A DNA stretch of 64,000 nucleotides from Orientallactaga sibirica (lineage: Eukaryota; Chordata; Mammalia; Rodentia; Dipodidae), in the NCBI GenBank assembly GCA_036365145.1, contig JAEOAD010000013.1, forward strand, positions 43,217,001 through 43,281,000. The letters are read 5' to 3'. A program made the position numbers and the translations under genes. A model generated the notes under the pieces. The model searched no databases. It saw only the letters and a program-made list of their open reading frames with translations, and was not told the DNA's origin. Below are positions 34,901 to 47,006 of this stretch, in pieces. Positions within the stretch are counted from its first letter, which is position 1, and each line of letters opens with the position of its first letter.

Positions 34901-37900
34901 ATATGTGTGGGAGAACAGAATGCAGACTCTAAGGATGGATCTCACAAGGGATTCACATAATCACAATACAGTGCATAGGAAAGAAAGGAACTTCTGTAGC
35001 CCTGAAGCTGAGAACCTAAATAACCTTGAAAAAGTTTTCTTTCTTTCTTTTTTTTTTTTTTGGTTTTTTGAGGTAGGGTCTCACTTTAGCTCAGGCTGAC
35101 CTGGAATTCACTATGTAGTCTCAGGGTGGCCTCGAACTCACAACAATCCTCCTACCTCTGCCTCCCGAGTGCTGGGATTAAAGGCGTGCGCCACCAAGCC
35201 CGGCGAAAAAGTATTTTTTGACATGATATTAAAAGACCAAAAACGAAAAGAACTGTACACTAGCTCAGTGTAGTGGCATACCCCAGCTGCAATTTGGGAG
35301 GCTGAGGTAGGATTGCTTGAGTCCAGAAATTTGGGCCCAGCCAAATAAAATATAACCATAAAATCGCATCTCAAAAACCAACAAGGTTGGGGAGATGGCT
35401 CAGTGGTTAAAAGCCCTTCTTACAAAGCCTGACTGCCTGGGTTATATTCCCCAGTACCCAAATTAAAGCCAGATGCATAAAGTGCTGCAGGTGTCTGGAG
35501 TTTCTTTGCTATGAGGGCCCTTTCTCCCCATCTCTGTCTTCTCTTTCCATGTCACAAATAAATAAAAATATTTTTTAAAAAACCCAAATAAGGGCTGGGG
35601 AAATGGCTTAGTGGTTAAGGCGTTTGTCTGTGAAGCCTAAGGTCCCTGGTTCAATTCCCCAGGACCCACATAAGCCAGATGCACAAGGGGGTATATGCGT
35701 CTGGAGTTCATTTGCAGTGGCTAGAAGGCCCTGGCATGCTCATTCTCTCTGCCTTTTCCTCTCCCTTTCTCTCAAATAAGTTTAAAAAACAAAAAAACAA
35801 GAAGGTAAACCAGGCGTGGTGGTGCACGCCTTTAATCCCAGCTCTTGGGAGGCAGAGGTAGGAGGATTGCCCTGGGTTTGAGGCCATCCTGAGACTACAT
35901 AGTTAATTCCAGGTCAGCCTGGGCCAAAGTGAGACCCTACCTCAAAAAACCAAAACCAAAACAAAACAAAACAAAAAAACAAAACAAAACAAAAAAAACC
36001 AAGAAGGTGGGTGTGGTGACCTACACCTTTAATCCCAGCCCTCAGGAGGCAGAGGTAGGAGGATCACTGTGAGTTCAAAGCCATCCTGAGACTACATAGT
36101 GAATTCCAAGTCAGCATTCCCTACGGCGAGACCCTACCTCAAAAAAATCAAACATATATACATACATACATATACATATGGAAACAGATGTGGCACATGC
36201 CTGTAATCCTAGCACTTGGGAGGCAGGAGGAAGATCATGAATTCAAAGTCACTCTATTGAATAGTTCCTTCATGCCTTTTCTTAAATGAATTCTTATTTT
36301 TTATTATCTTAAAATATTTAATTAATTCATTTAATGGGGGGAGAAAGAGGCAGATAGAGAGAATAGTCTCACCAGGGCCTCTAGCTGCTGCATACAAACT
36401 TGAGACACATGTGCCACCTTGTGCATCTGGCTTACATGGGTCCTGGGGAAAATCGAACCCTGGTCCTTAGTCTTCTCAGGCAAGCACTTTAACCGCTAAG
36501 CCATCTCTCCAGTGCAGTAATTCTTTTTTAAAAATTTATTTGCAATCAGAGACAGAACGAGAATGAGCACACCAGGGTCTCTAGCCACTGCAAATGAACT
36601 CCAGACATTTTCACCATTTTGTGCATCTGGCTTTATATGGGTCCTTTGGTTTTGCAGGCAAGTGCCTGCTGAGCAATCTCTCCAGCCCCCTTTAAAAGAA
36701 TTCTAATAGCCAGACATGGTGGCGCACACTTTTAATCCCAGCACTCTGGAGGCAGAGGTAGGAGGATCGCCATGAATTTGAGGCCAACCTGAGACTGCAT
36801 AGTGAATTGCAGGTCAGCCTGAGCTAGAGCGAGACCCTACCTTGGAAAAAAAAAAAAAAAAAAAAAAAAAAACCATCCTATACTTCCTGAAACAATGCTC
36901 TGAGGATGTATCGACTCCTTTTTAAAAAAATTATTTATTTGTAAGCACAGAGAGAGGGCAAGAGAGAGAGAACACAAATAGGGAGAACAGGCACACTAGG
37001 ATCTCCAGCCACTGCAAACAAGCTCCAGATACATGTACCACTTTGTGCATCTGGCTTTACATGGGCACTAGGGAATTCAACTTGGGTCGTTAGTCTTTGC
37101 AGGCAAGTGCCTTAACTGCTTAACTGCTAAGCCATCTCTCCAGCTCCAGAGCCAGTCCATTAACTTTTTTTTTTTTTAATTCAAGGTAGGGTTTCACTGT
37201 AGTCCAGGCTGACCTGGAATTCACTATGTAGTCTCAGGATGGCCTTGAACTCATGGTAATCCTCCTACCTCTGCTTCCTGAGTGTTGGGATTAAAGGTGT
37301 GTGTGTCACCACACCCGGCCCACATTACCTCTTTAGTAGTGTTCCAGATAAGCTACAACCCTAATTTAACATAAGAAAGTACATAGATGATGGGCTGGTG
37401 AGATGGCTCAGTGGTTAAAGACATTTGCTTGCAAAGCCTAACTCCTAAATAGCCTAATAAATTCTGTCGTTCAGTTATAGTGCTGCAACCAAGATTCATT
37501 TCCTGACCATTGTCAAGGCAGTAACAAGACACTGGGCAAAGGGTACACGGGAACTGTCACAATGTTTTCAATTCTTACCAATACGCCATTATCTCAAAAT
37601 AAAGGTAAGGAAAAGGGCAATCTTTTTTTTTTTTTGAGGTAGGGTCTCACTCTGGCCCAGGCTGACCTGGAATTCACTATGTAGTCTCAGGCTGGCCTCG
37701 AACTCACGGCAATCTTCCTACCTCTGCCTCCCAAGTGCTAGGATTAAAGGCATGCGCCACCATGCCCGGCTGAAGGGCAATCTTTTAAGTTTCCAATTAC
37801 TAAATATGGGGTTTGGTTCGAGTGTGATAAGCTGGGAAGAGCACAGTGTCAAGCCTTTAGAAAATCACACAATCTTCCTGAATCTGCCAAATGTGACAAC

Positions 37901-39946
37901 ACACAACTAATGTGTCAAAAGTCACTAAGGTCAGATGTGGTGGCACACACCTTTAATCCCAGCACTTAGGAGGCAGAAGTATAATTGCTGTAAATTCAAG
38001 GTCACCCTGAGACTACATAGTGAATTCCAGGACAGCCTAAGCTAGAGTGAAACCCTACCTTGAAAAAAAAAAAAAAGTCACTAAGGATTCAACAACCCAA
38101 GTGATCAAAGTGGTACAGAAACAATATGGTCATGCACAATATAAACTCTACTATGTATGTCTAAGAAAAAAGCTCATTAAGGAGAAATTTAGAAATTTCC
38201 CTTGGGGGAAATTGGGTGACTGAAGCAAAAGGATCACTACAAGCTCAAGGCAAGCCGAGATAAAGAGTGAAAAACCTGTCTCAAAATAAAAAATTAAGCT
38301 GGGCATGATGATGCACACCTTTAATCCCAGCACTCAGGAGGCAGAGGTAGGAGGATTGCCATGAGTTTGAAGCCACCCTGAGACTACATAGTGAATTCCA
38401 GGTCAGCCTGGGCCAGAGTGAGACCCTACCTCGAAAAAACAAAAAAGAGTTTGTAACTAATAAAAACAAATTAAAATTAAGAAAAAAATTAGGGGGCTGG
38501 AGAGATGGCTAGGCGGTTAAGGCACTATTTGACTGCTAAGCCTAAAGAACCATGTTCGACTCTACAGATACCACGTAAGCCAGATGCAAAAAGGTGAGGC
38601 AAGCTCAAGGTTGCATATATGCCCACTAGATGGCACAAGCATCTGGAGTTTGATTTCAGTGGCTGAGACCCTGGCATACCAATTCTCTCTCCCTCTCTCT
38701 CTAAAGAAAAAATAAATAAATTAGGGTCTGGAGAGATGGTTTAGCAGTTAAGGCACTTGCCAGCAACACCAGAAGACCCAGGTTTGCTCCTCCAGTACCC
38801 ATGTATATAGCCAGATGCACCGGGTGGCATATGTGTCTGGAGTTCATTTCCAGTGGCCAGAGGCCCTGCCACGCCCATTCTCTCGCTCAAAGAAATGAAT
38901 GAAAAATTTTAAAAATTAAAAATAATACTTTTTTTAAAAAATCAAGAAGTTTCCTTAAAAGGCTCTTGCATGTAAAGATTAACAACCCAGGCTTGATTCT
39001 CCAGTACCGACATAAAGCTAGATACATAAAGTGGTGCTGTATCTGGAGTTTGTCTAAAGCAGCTGGAGACCCTGGCACACCCAATCTCTGTCTCTCTTCT
39101 CTTTCTCTTCATGCAAATAAAACAAATTAAATTGAAAAATAAAAAATTAAATAAAACACTGTATTTAAAGAAGGTATAATGGAAAAACTAACAAATTATG
39201 TCCTTCCACAAAAGAAAAAAAGCTAAAAACAAAGAAACAACAAAAGAAACTCAAGAAACAAAGGAGAAGGTAGGAAGTTATTAGGATACACAAAGAGCAA
39301 GAAGGCAGAATGTGATATGCACGTGACTATGTTCTCATGCCTCTCTTCTCTGCAACCTAAACTCTAACACAGCCAAGGTGGAACCAGGATCAAAAATAAC
39401 AACAACAGGAGCTGGAGAGATGGCTTAGCGGTTAAGGCATTTGCCTGCAAAGCCAAATGACCAAGGTTCAATTCCCCAGGACCCACGTAAGCCAGATGCA
39501 CAAGGTGGTGCATGTGTCTGGAGTTTGTCTGCAGTGGCTGGAGGCCATGGTGTGCCCATCCTCTCTCTCTCTGCCTCTGTCTCTAATAAATAAATAAAAA
39601 TAAGTCTTTGAAAAAAAATAACACACACACACCTAACCACCACCAATCTCATCTGTATAGATTTGGTATGTAAGATGGCTAGGAAGTATGCAAAAATTAT
39701 ACAATTATATTTTTCAAAGAAAATTGTATTTTTCAAAGACTCTACATTGAAAGCTATCATAAATGAAGAAATCTTTTCATCTTTTAGGTTATGATTAGGG
39801 AAGGACTAGAACAGAAGCTGCCCAATTCTTGCTCTTTACCAAATGATCTTATTTACATTGCTAAATAGCCACAGCCATGAAAGAGAAAAAGGGGCTTCTG
39901 TCCCCAATCTCAATAAATTACAGAGGCAATATTTTCTCAAGTTAAT

Positions 39947-39952
39947 TTTATT
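39947..39952 (-). terminator. TRIM37: Candidate poly(A) signal of TRIM37
   Basis: The + strand TTTATT is AATAAA on -, about 1.58 kb after the TRIM37 stop codon and at the edge of the unique block that follows intergenic SINEs. Confidence 0.4.
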
Positions 39953-40696
39953 AACAAAAAGTGCAAGCTATTTTGGAAAAAAGTCAACTCTGAGTCACAG
40001 CATTCAGCAAGCCAAGGAAAAGGGGACAATCACCAACAAGTAAAACAAGCCTGTGAGATACTACTCACATTTACATCCAGTTATTCATGCTTTTTCAATA
40101 GTCTCTTGGCCAACTTTCAGTGTAATTTTCACACATGTATAGCAGCTCAAACACAAATGCGGGAGCACAATGGTCAAGTTTGGCAATTACCTGGGGTTAG
40201 GCTCATTGGAGGCATGAAAGCAAGCTTTGCACTTCGTGTCACATTAGTGTGAGACACTGTGCACTATGCATAAATATTTTTTTGTTTTGTTTTTGCGAGG
40301 TAGGGTCTCACTCTAGCCCAGGCTAACCTGGAACTCACTTTGTAGTCGCAGGCTGGCCTCAGACTCACAGCAATCCTCCTACATCGGATTAAAGGCAGGC
40401 GCTATCATGCCCAGTGCATAAATGTTTAAATGTACTGACAGTGAATTAAGTGTCTAGCTAATGAAAACGAAATTTTAGACTTGTTGCACTATAGTTGTGT
40501 TGTACAAGGCAAATAGATGCAAAACCTAAATATGATCTTACATATGTCTACATGACCAGAAACACAAGTAATCCACACTGACATAACTCATTCTAAATTA
40601 CACTTGTAAAGGTTATAGAGCAAACATTATGGTAGCACTTGAACAAGTAAGAAATTAAACTTCAGCTTGTCACCAAAGATGACAGCCTAACATTAC

Positions 40697-40702
40697 TTTA
40701 AT
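40697..40702 (-). terminator. TRIM37: Candidate variant poly(A) signal of TRIM37 (ATTAAA)
   Basis: The common variant hexamer ATTAAA on the - strand, about 830 nt after the stop codon and just past the two sense-oriented B1 copies. Confidence 0.35.
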
Positions 40703-41528
40703 TGTTCACAGAAAATATCCATAGAACAGAATCTATTCCTAAGTAATTTTTCCCCCTTTGAGGTAGGGTCTCACTCTAGCTCAGGCTGATCTGGAATTCA
40801 CTATGTAGTGTCAGGGTGTCCTTGAGCTCACAGTGATCCTCCATCTCTACCTCCCAAGTGCTAGGATGAAAGGTGTGTGCCATGATACCCATCCTCAAAT
40901 TTTTTTTGCTTTGTTTTTCAAGGTAGGGTTTTACTCTAGCCTAGGCTGACCTTAAATTCACTATGAAGTCTCAGGGTGGCCTTGAACTCATGGTGATACT
41001 CCTACCTCTGCCTCCCAAGTGCTGGGAGTAAAGGCGTTTGCTACCATGCACAGACCTCCTTAGTAATTTTTATGTTCACTAATATTCAAGCCCTAATTAA
41101 ATCATAAGCTAATTAAAACTCAAAACATTTAAACACAACTGAGTGTCTAGCCAAAGACAAAGAGCACTGAGGATGAACACATTGCTGAGTGCATGCATTG
41201 CCTCTAGGTACGTTTTCTGGCACTTAATTGGCTTTCTGTTACATGAGACCAACTGCTTTTTGTTCGTATACTAATTTGCTAAAATAATTGAGCACTGTAC
41301 TGTTATTTCATTACATTAGGAAAAACTCTTCCCATGCTTTTCTCCCATGTACTACTGTCTTATATTAGAATCATGTACTTTCTAACAGTTTCTGAACTAC
41401 TATTTCAGGTAGAGATGATGAATAAAATGAGACTAAATCTGATTATTGCCTGATGACAACCTTGAGCACCAACTTCAACAAATTTCAGGGCCAATGTAGC
41501 TTGTAACATGGTTGTCTTGACCTGGCAG

Positions 41529-41611
41529 TTACCTTCCACTGACTTCATCAGTGCTGAAGTGCAGGTTTTCAGGATCTATTTGCTCACCATCAGGAAAACT
41601 AGAATGTGAAT
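41529..41611 (-). CDS. TRIM37: TRIM37 last coding exon
   Basis: On the - strand, an acceptor 'tttttttcttag' precedes 41611. The 83 nt complete a split Asp codon and encode [20 protein letters not shown] then DEVSGR and TAA (41531-41529). This matches the C-terminal end of TRIM37, which in human reads ..[17 protein letters not shown].. as I recall. TRIM37 is a RING-B-box-coiled-coil-TRAF/MATH E3 ubiquitin ligase. It acts on peroxisomes, at centrosomes and on chromatin (H2A), and its loss causes mulibrey nanism in people. Only the acidic, disordered tail is encoded here. The open frame is 26 codons, too short to appear in routine ORF calling; it is found by joining to the exon at 46896-47006. 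Confidence 0.94.
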
Positions 41612-44079
41612 CTAAGAAAAAAAATTAAGATAAAAAATTTAAATTAGGGGCTGTAGAGATGGCTTAGTAGTTAAGGTGCTTACCTGCAAAGCCTAATGAC
41701 CTGAGTTCAATTTCCCAGTTCTCATGTAAAGCCAGGTGCACAAAATGGCACATGCATCTGGGGTTGTTTGCATTGGCTACAGGCCCTGGTGTGTCTATTC
41801 TGTCTCTCTTCTCTCTGGTTGCAAATAAATAACTAAAAATATTTTTAAAGACCCCAGTTTGAGACTTGATTTCCCAATATACACGTAAGCAGGATGCACA
41901 AGGTGGCACCTGCATCTGAAGTTTGTTTGCAGTGGCTAGAGGACCTGGTGCACAAATTCTCTCTCTCTCACTCTGTGTCACTCTCAAATATATGAAAAAA
42001 AATGTTTAATTACAATGAAAAGTGGTAGGAGGGAATTATGATCATGATACATTGTGTATATGTATGGAGGTTGTCAATAGAAAGATATAATAGCTGGGTG
42101 TGGTGGCACAGGCCTTTAATCCCAGTACTTGGGAGGCAGAGGTAGGAAGATTGCCAAGAGTTCAAGGCCAGCCTGAGACTACACAGTGAATTCCAGGTCA
42201 GCCTGAGCTAGAGTGAGACCCTACCTTGAAAAACCAGAAAAAAAGAAAGAAAAAAAAAAAGAAAGAAAAAAAAATGTTTAAAAATTAAAATTAGGCAAGG
42301 CCATCCTGAGACTACTGAGTGAATTCCAGGTCAGCCTGGGCTAGAGCAGGACCCTACCTTAACCCCTCCCCCCCAAAAAAAATTAAAATTAGGGAAGCCA
42401 GGCATGGTGGCGTAATGGCTTTAATCCCAGCACTCGGAAGGCAGAGATATGAGGACTGCCATGAGTTCGAGGCCACCCTAAGACTACAATGTGAATTTCA
42501 GGTCAGCCTGGATAAGAGTGAAACCCTACCTCGAAAAACAAAATATTAAAAATTAGGGCTGGAGATGCCAAGCATGGTGGTGTGTGCCTTTAATCCCAGC
42601 ACTTGGGAGGAAGAAGTAGGAGGATCTCCGAGAGTTTGAGGCCACCCTGAGACTGTATAGTGAATTCCAGGTCAGCCTGAGCTAGAGTGAGACCCTACCT
42701 CGAAAAACCAAAATAAATAAATAATAATAAAATAAATTAATTAATAATAAAATTTAAATTACCACATGTAGTAAGGGCATGACCTTTAATTTTAGCACTC
42801 AGAAGGCAAAGGTAGGAGAATCGACTTGAGTTCAAGGCCAAAAATTAAAAGTGGATGCTACAATAAGCTGTATTTTCCTTTGCAAGTCTTTAAATGATAT
42901 CACTAAATGGTTTATTAAAGTGATGAAGATGGGGCTAGGGAGATGGCACAGTGGTTAAAGGTGTTTGTTTGCAAAGCCTGCTGGCCCAGGATTTGATTCT
43001 CCAGTACCCAAGTAAAGCCAGACACACAAAATAGCACATGCATCTGAAGTTTGTTTGTAATAGCAAGAGACCAGGGCATGCATATTCTCTCTTATCATAT
43101 TAATAAATTTAAAAAATGGATTTTAAAAAAATGTGATGAAGATGTCCTTGGCAGCTGGGTGTGGTGGCACACAAGACCAGCCTGGGCTAGAGTGAGACCC
43201 TACCTCAAAACAAACAAAGATGTCCTAGGCTGTGAATACATCTCTATCTTTTTTTTTTCCCTGAGGTAGGGTTTCACTCTAGTCCAGGCTGACCTGGAAT
43301 TCACTATGTATCTGAGGGTGGCCTTGAACTCACGGTGATCCGGTGATCCTCCTACTTCTGCCTCCCGAGTGCTAGGATTAAAGGCATGCACCACCACGCC
43401 TGGCTTACATCTCTGTCTTTTAAAGAATTTGTGATCTGAGCTAGCTGTAAGGACACAAAAAGGAAACAAAAGGAGAAAGCAAAAGATGTGTAACAGATAC
43501 CCACATCTATAAGATGAAAGTCCCTGCTGGAACTAAGGTGGGCAGCTTGAAGAAAGGTGTGAGAAACAAAGATGATGGCCTAGTCAACCTCAGACTCTGT
43601 GAACATAAAGTATATTTCAGAGCCAACACACAAACCCCACGTCCAAATCTCACAATTACTCAGTAACTCATGCAAAATCTGGATTTTTTTGTTTTTGTTT
43701 TTGCGAGGCAGGGTCTCACTCTGGTCCAGGCTGACCTGGAATTAACTATGTAGTCTCAGGGTGGCCTCGAACTCTTGGCGATCCTCCTACCTCTGCCTCC
43801 CGAGTGCTGGGATTAATGGTGTGCGCCACCAAGCCTGGCTGGATTTTTTTTTTTTCTTCTTTTTTGAGGTAGCATCTCTAACTCTATGCCAGACTGACCT
43901 GGAATTCACTATGTAAACCAGGCTGGCCTTAAACTCATAGTGCTCCTCCTACCTCTCTGCCTCCTCAGTGCTAGGATTAAAGGCACGTCCCACCATGTCC
44001 TGTCACCAGATTTTTTTTTAAAATCCTAACAGCTTTCAGCCCTTACTGTTAGGGGCATTGAAGCCTCTCTGGTTTGTTG

Positions 44080-44132
44080 GCTGGCTGGCTGGTTGGTTGG
44101 TTGGTTGATTGATTGATTTATGAAAGAAAGGC

Positions 44133-44179
<47 letters not shown>
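44080..44179. repeat. (GGCT/GGTT/GATT)n and (GACA)n tracts in a DIP SINE
   Basis: Tetranucleotide tracts ggct, ggtt, gatt in succession, then a GA run and a gacagacag tract, all in the tail of a - strand DIP SINE. This fits stepwise slippage in a SINE tail. Confidence 0.85.
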
Positions 44180-44360
44180 GAGGAGAATGGTCGCACCAGG
44201 GCCTCCAGCCACTACAAACAAACTCCAGATGCATGCGCCACCTTGTGCATTTGGCTTACGTGGGTCCTGGGAAATCAAACTAAGGTCCTTTGGCTTAGCA
44301 GGCAAGTGCCTCAACTGCTAAGCCATCTCTCTAGCCCCTCTCTGGCTTTTTAAAAATATA

Positions 44361-44363
44361 TTT

Positions 44364-44414
<51 letters not shown>

Positions 44415-44417
44415 TTT
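44361..44417. repeat. (TTTA)n microsatellite
   Basis: About fourteen TTTA/ATTT units forming the tail (read on -, AAAT) of the DIP SINE at 44420-44610. Confidence 0.92.
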
Positions 44418-45142
44418 GAGAGACAGCTACAGAGACAGAGAGAGGCAGATAGACAGAAAGACAGGGTGTGCCAGGGCCTCCAGCTACTGCAAACAAACCC
44501 CAGACGCATGTGCTACCTTGTACATCTGGCTTATGTGGGTCCTGGGAAATTGAACTTGGGTCCTTTGGTTTTACAGGCATGTACCTTAACCACTAAGCCA
44601 TCTCTCCAGCCACTGGATTAAAAAAAATTTTTTTTGTTTATGTTTATTTATTTATTTGAGACAGAAAGACAGAAAGAGACAAGGGGGGAGGCAATGGGCA
44701 CACCAGGGCCTTCAGCCACTGCAAACAAACTCTAGATGCATGAGCCACCTTGTGTATCTAGTTTAAGTGGGTACTGGGGAATGGAGCCCTGAACCAGAGT
44801 CCTTAGGCTTCACAGGCAACTGCTTAACTGCTAAGCCATCTCTCCAGCCCTTCTTAAATTTTTTTGTTTATTTTTATTTATTTATTTGATATATTTTAAA
44901 ACAGGAAAAATTACTAAAGATGCCTTAATACTTATAAATCAAGTGCTTGCCTCTATATTGAAAAAGATACTAGGGCTGGATATAAGGCTTAGCAGTTAAG
45001 GCACTTGCCTACAAAGCCTAAGGACCCAGGTTTGACTCCCCAGAACCCATGTAAGTCAGATGCACTAGGTGATGCATGCACACAAGATAGTGCACATGCC
45101 TGGAGTTTTTTTTGCAGTGGCTCCAAGCCCTGGCATGCCAAT

Positions 45143-45146
45143 TTCT

Positions 45147-45202
<56 letters not shown>

Positions 45203-45203
45203 G
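45143..45203. repeat. (TC)n(AC)n microsatellite
   Basis: A TC run changes directly to an AC run in the tail of the + strand DIP SINE at 44970-45215. The Ser-Leu and Arg-Glu polymers predicted across it are not proteins. Confidence 0.92.
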
Positions 45204-46895
45204 GTTTAAAAAAAAAAAGAGAAAAAGATACTAAACACTAGAAAAATACAAAGTTTGAGATTCACATAAGCCTGGTAAGGCTGTGATTCAGGAAATCCTA
45301 CAGAGATGTGTAGACCGATTACAAATGTGCAGGCTGATTACAAAAGCCACTGGATGATGTGGAGTGAGTACTCCTGAATTTTAATATCCTTTTATTATTT
45401 AATCTGTATAGTAGAAACCATTCCATCAAGGTGAAATGGCTATGATATAGCTATATGATAGGATGCTAAGCTGCTATGAAAAATGTCTATAAAAATTTTA
45501 AACAGCCAGGCGTGGTGGCGCACGCCTTTAATCCCAGCACTCGGGAGGCAGAGGTAGGAGGATTGCCGAGAGTTCGAGGCCACCCTGAGACTACATAGTT
45601 AATTCCAGATCAGCCTGGACCAGACTAAGACCCTACCTCTCAAAACCAAAAAAAAAAAAAAAAAAATTAAACAAAGGATGGAGGGATGGCTTAGTGGTTA
45701 AGGCACTTGCCAGCAAAGCCAAAGAACCCAAGTTCGATTCCCCAGGACCCACCTAAGCCAAATATACAAAAGGTGGCACATGCATCTGAAGTTCATATGC
45801 AGTGGTTGGAGGCCCTGGTGTGCCCATTCTGTCTCTCTCTCAAATAATTTAAAAAATTTAAACAAAATACAAATACACTTAGGTAAAAGCAAAACTGTAA
45901 AATACAATCTTTTTTTTTTTTTTTCTAAAAGCTAGGCATGGTAGCACATGCTGTAAGATTTTATTTATTTGCTTATTAGAGATGGGGAGGGTGGAAAAGA
46001 AAGAGAGAGAATGGGCACACTAGGGCCTCTAGCCAATGCAGACGAACTTCAGATGCATGCGCCACCATGTGCATCTGGCTTACGTGGGACCTGGAGAATC
46101 AAACCAGGGTCCCTAGACTTTGTAGGCATGAGCCTTAACTGCTAAGCCATTTCTCCAGCCCAAGATGCAATCTTATTTAGGTAAAAGGAATGCAAATAAA
46201 CAAAGAAGAAAATAAAATATTAACAATTTTTGCTTGGTGAGTTTTTTGCCCTAAGAAGTTTTTTGTGAATGCATGGGAAAAGGAAGGAATAAAAACTGAT
46301 CTCAGACTCCATATACACAACTGAGAAACAAGTTTTTTTTTTTTTTTTTTTTTTTGGTAGATTTTCTCAAGGTAGGGTTTCACTCTAGCCCAGGCTGACC
46401 CCGAACTCATTCTGCAGTCCGAGGCTGGCCTTGAACTCACAGCAATCCTTCTACCTCTGCCTCCCATATGCAGGGATGAAAAGGTGTGCACCACCACACC
46501 AGGTGTCATTTAAAAAAGTTATAGTAGGCTAGAAGAAAAAAAGATGACTGTGGGGGTGGGGACACAAAACAAAACCTCAGAACCTCAAGCACCTGAAATT
46601 TCCACAGCAGTTGGTAAACATCGTGTATCAAGGGGCAGAATATTCAGGTGCTATAGCCCAGTTTCTTTTGTGTTTTACAGTATTATGATCTGAAGTAATC
46701 ACAGGCCACAGGCTGCACAGTACAGGTTAGGTCTCATCTCCATTTAGGACTACAGCACTTGCTAGATGTCTAATCACAGTAAACATTACCTGTTCCTATT
46801 TTTAGTAGTCACCACATGGTTTACCAAAAATTGACGTGACAATACTTAAGCAAACAGAAGCACAGCAGAGCAAGCAGCCAACGCCATGGCTTTAC

Positions 46896-47006
46896 CTTCA
46901 TCCGGGGCCTGGGTCATGAATGAGTCATTAAATCCACCCATGCTGGTGTGTTCTTCCTGCTCCTCATTCTCGGTGTCACATTCAATGTCACTGTCACTAC
47001 TCATTC
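46896..47006 (-). CDS. TRIM37: TRIM37 penultimate coding exon
   Basis: A 111-nt exon on -, acceptor 'ctccccgccag' before 47006, donor 'gtaaag' after 46896. Joined to the exon at 58108-58226 it reads ..[18 protein letters not shown], then [19 protein letters not shown] and APDE|D. The acidic [17 protein letters not shown] block is characteristic of TRIM37. The human sequence that I remember has two extra residues in the DSFMVMTQ stretch; here it is DSFMTQ, an in-frame 2-residue difference. Donor, acceptor and phase (1 to 1) are consistent with both neighbours. The longer frame running to 46846 is intron read-through. Confidence 0.95.

Larger units (their letters stand above)
30026..39930. other. 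PPM1E-TRIM37 intergenic region, SINE-rich
   Basis: B1: + at 30513-30670, 30935-31090, 31093-31260, 31443-31590, 32403-32560, 32998-33168, 34215-34318 (truncated), 35260-35380 (old), 35808-36000, 36003-36150, 36185-36260 (fragment), 36710-36872, 37925-38085, 38297-38450; - at 32205-32355, 33180-33330, 35050-35205, 37165-37320, 37625-37775. DIP: + at 31705-31890, 32655-32850, 32860-32960, 35385-35580, 35592-35790, 37390-37445 (fragment), 38492-38715 (long variant), 38723-38910, 38955-39120, 39408-39600; - at 33340-33555, 34320-34485 (long variant), 36300-36515, 36530-36690, 36920-37145. Unique or unassigned: 30030-30510, 30690-30930, 31280-31430, 33560-34210, 37450-37620, 39120-39405 and 39610-39930. 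No gene supported. Confidence 0.75.
39931..41528 (-). other. TRIM37: TRIM37 3' UTR (extent uncertain)
   Basis: Sequence following the TRIM37 stop codon on the - strand. It includes two B1 copies in the same sense as the gene (41055-40905 and 40895-40750), another at 40425-40275, and otherwise unique sequence. Candidate ends are an ATTAAA at 40697-40702 and an AATAAA at 39947-39952 (both on -). A human TRIM37 3' UTR of about 1 kb, as I recall it, would favour the first or one between. I cannot decide from sequence. Confidence 0.5.
41612..46895 (-). other. TRIM37: TRIM37 last intron, SINE-rich
   Basis: B1: + at 42090-42240, 42297-42380 (fragment), 42397-42545, 42566-42720, 42755-42840 (fragment), 43150-43215 (fragment), 45505-45660; - at 43250-43405, 43690-43845, 43855-44010, 46345-46505. 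DIP: + at 41648-41840, 41850-42000 (fragment), 42930-43115, 44970-45215, 45672-45855; - at 44120-44335, 44420-44610, 44640-44850, 45955-46165. Unique stretches: 43410-43690, 45215-45500, 46170-46340 and 46560-46895. No further exon seen. Confidence 0.8.

Noticed and set aside
34650..35099. 149-codon open frame on the + strand
   Set aside because: It lies in an old L1 3'-end fragment and ends in a B1; no recognisable protein and no splice context.
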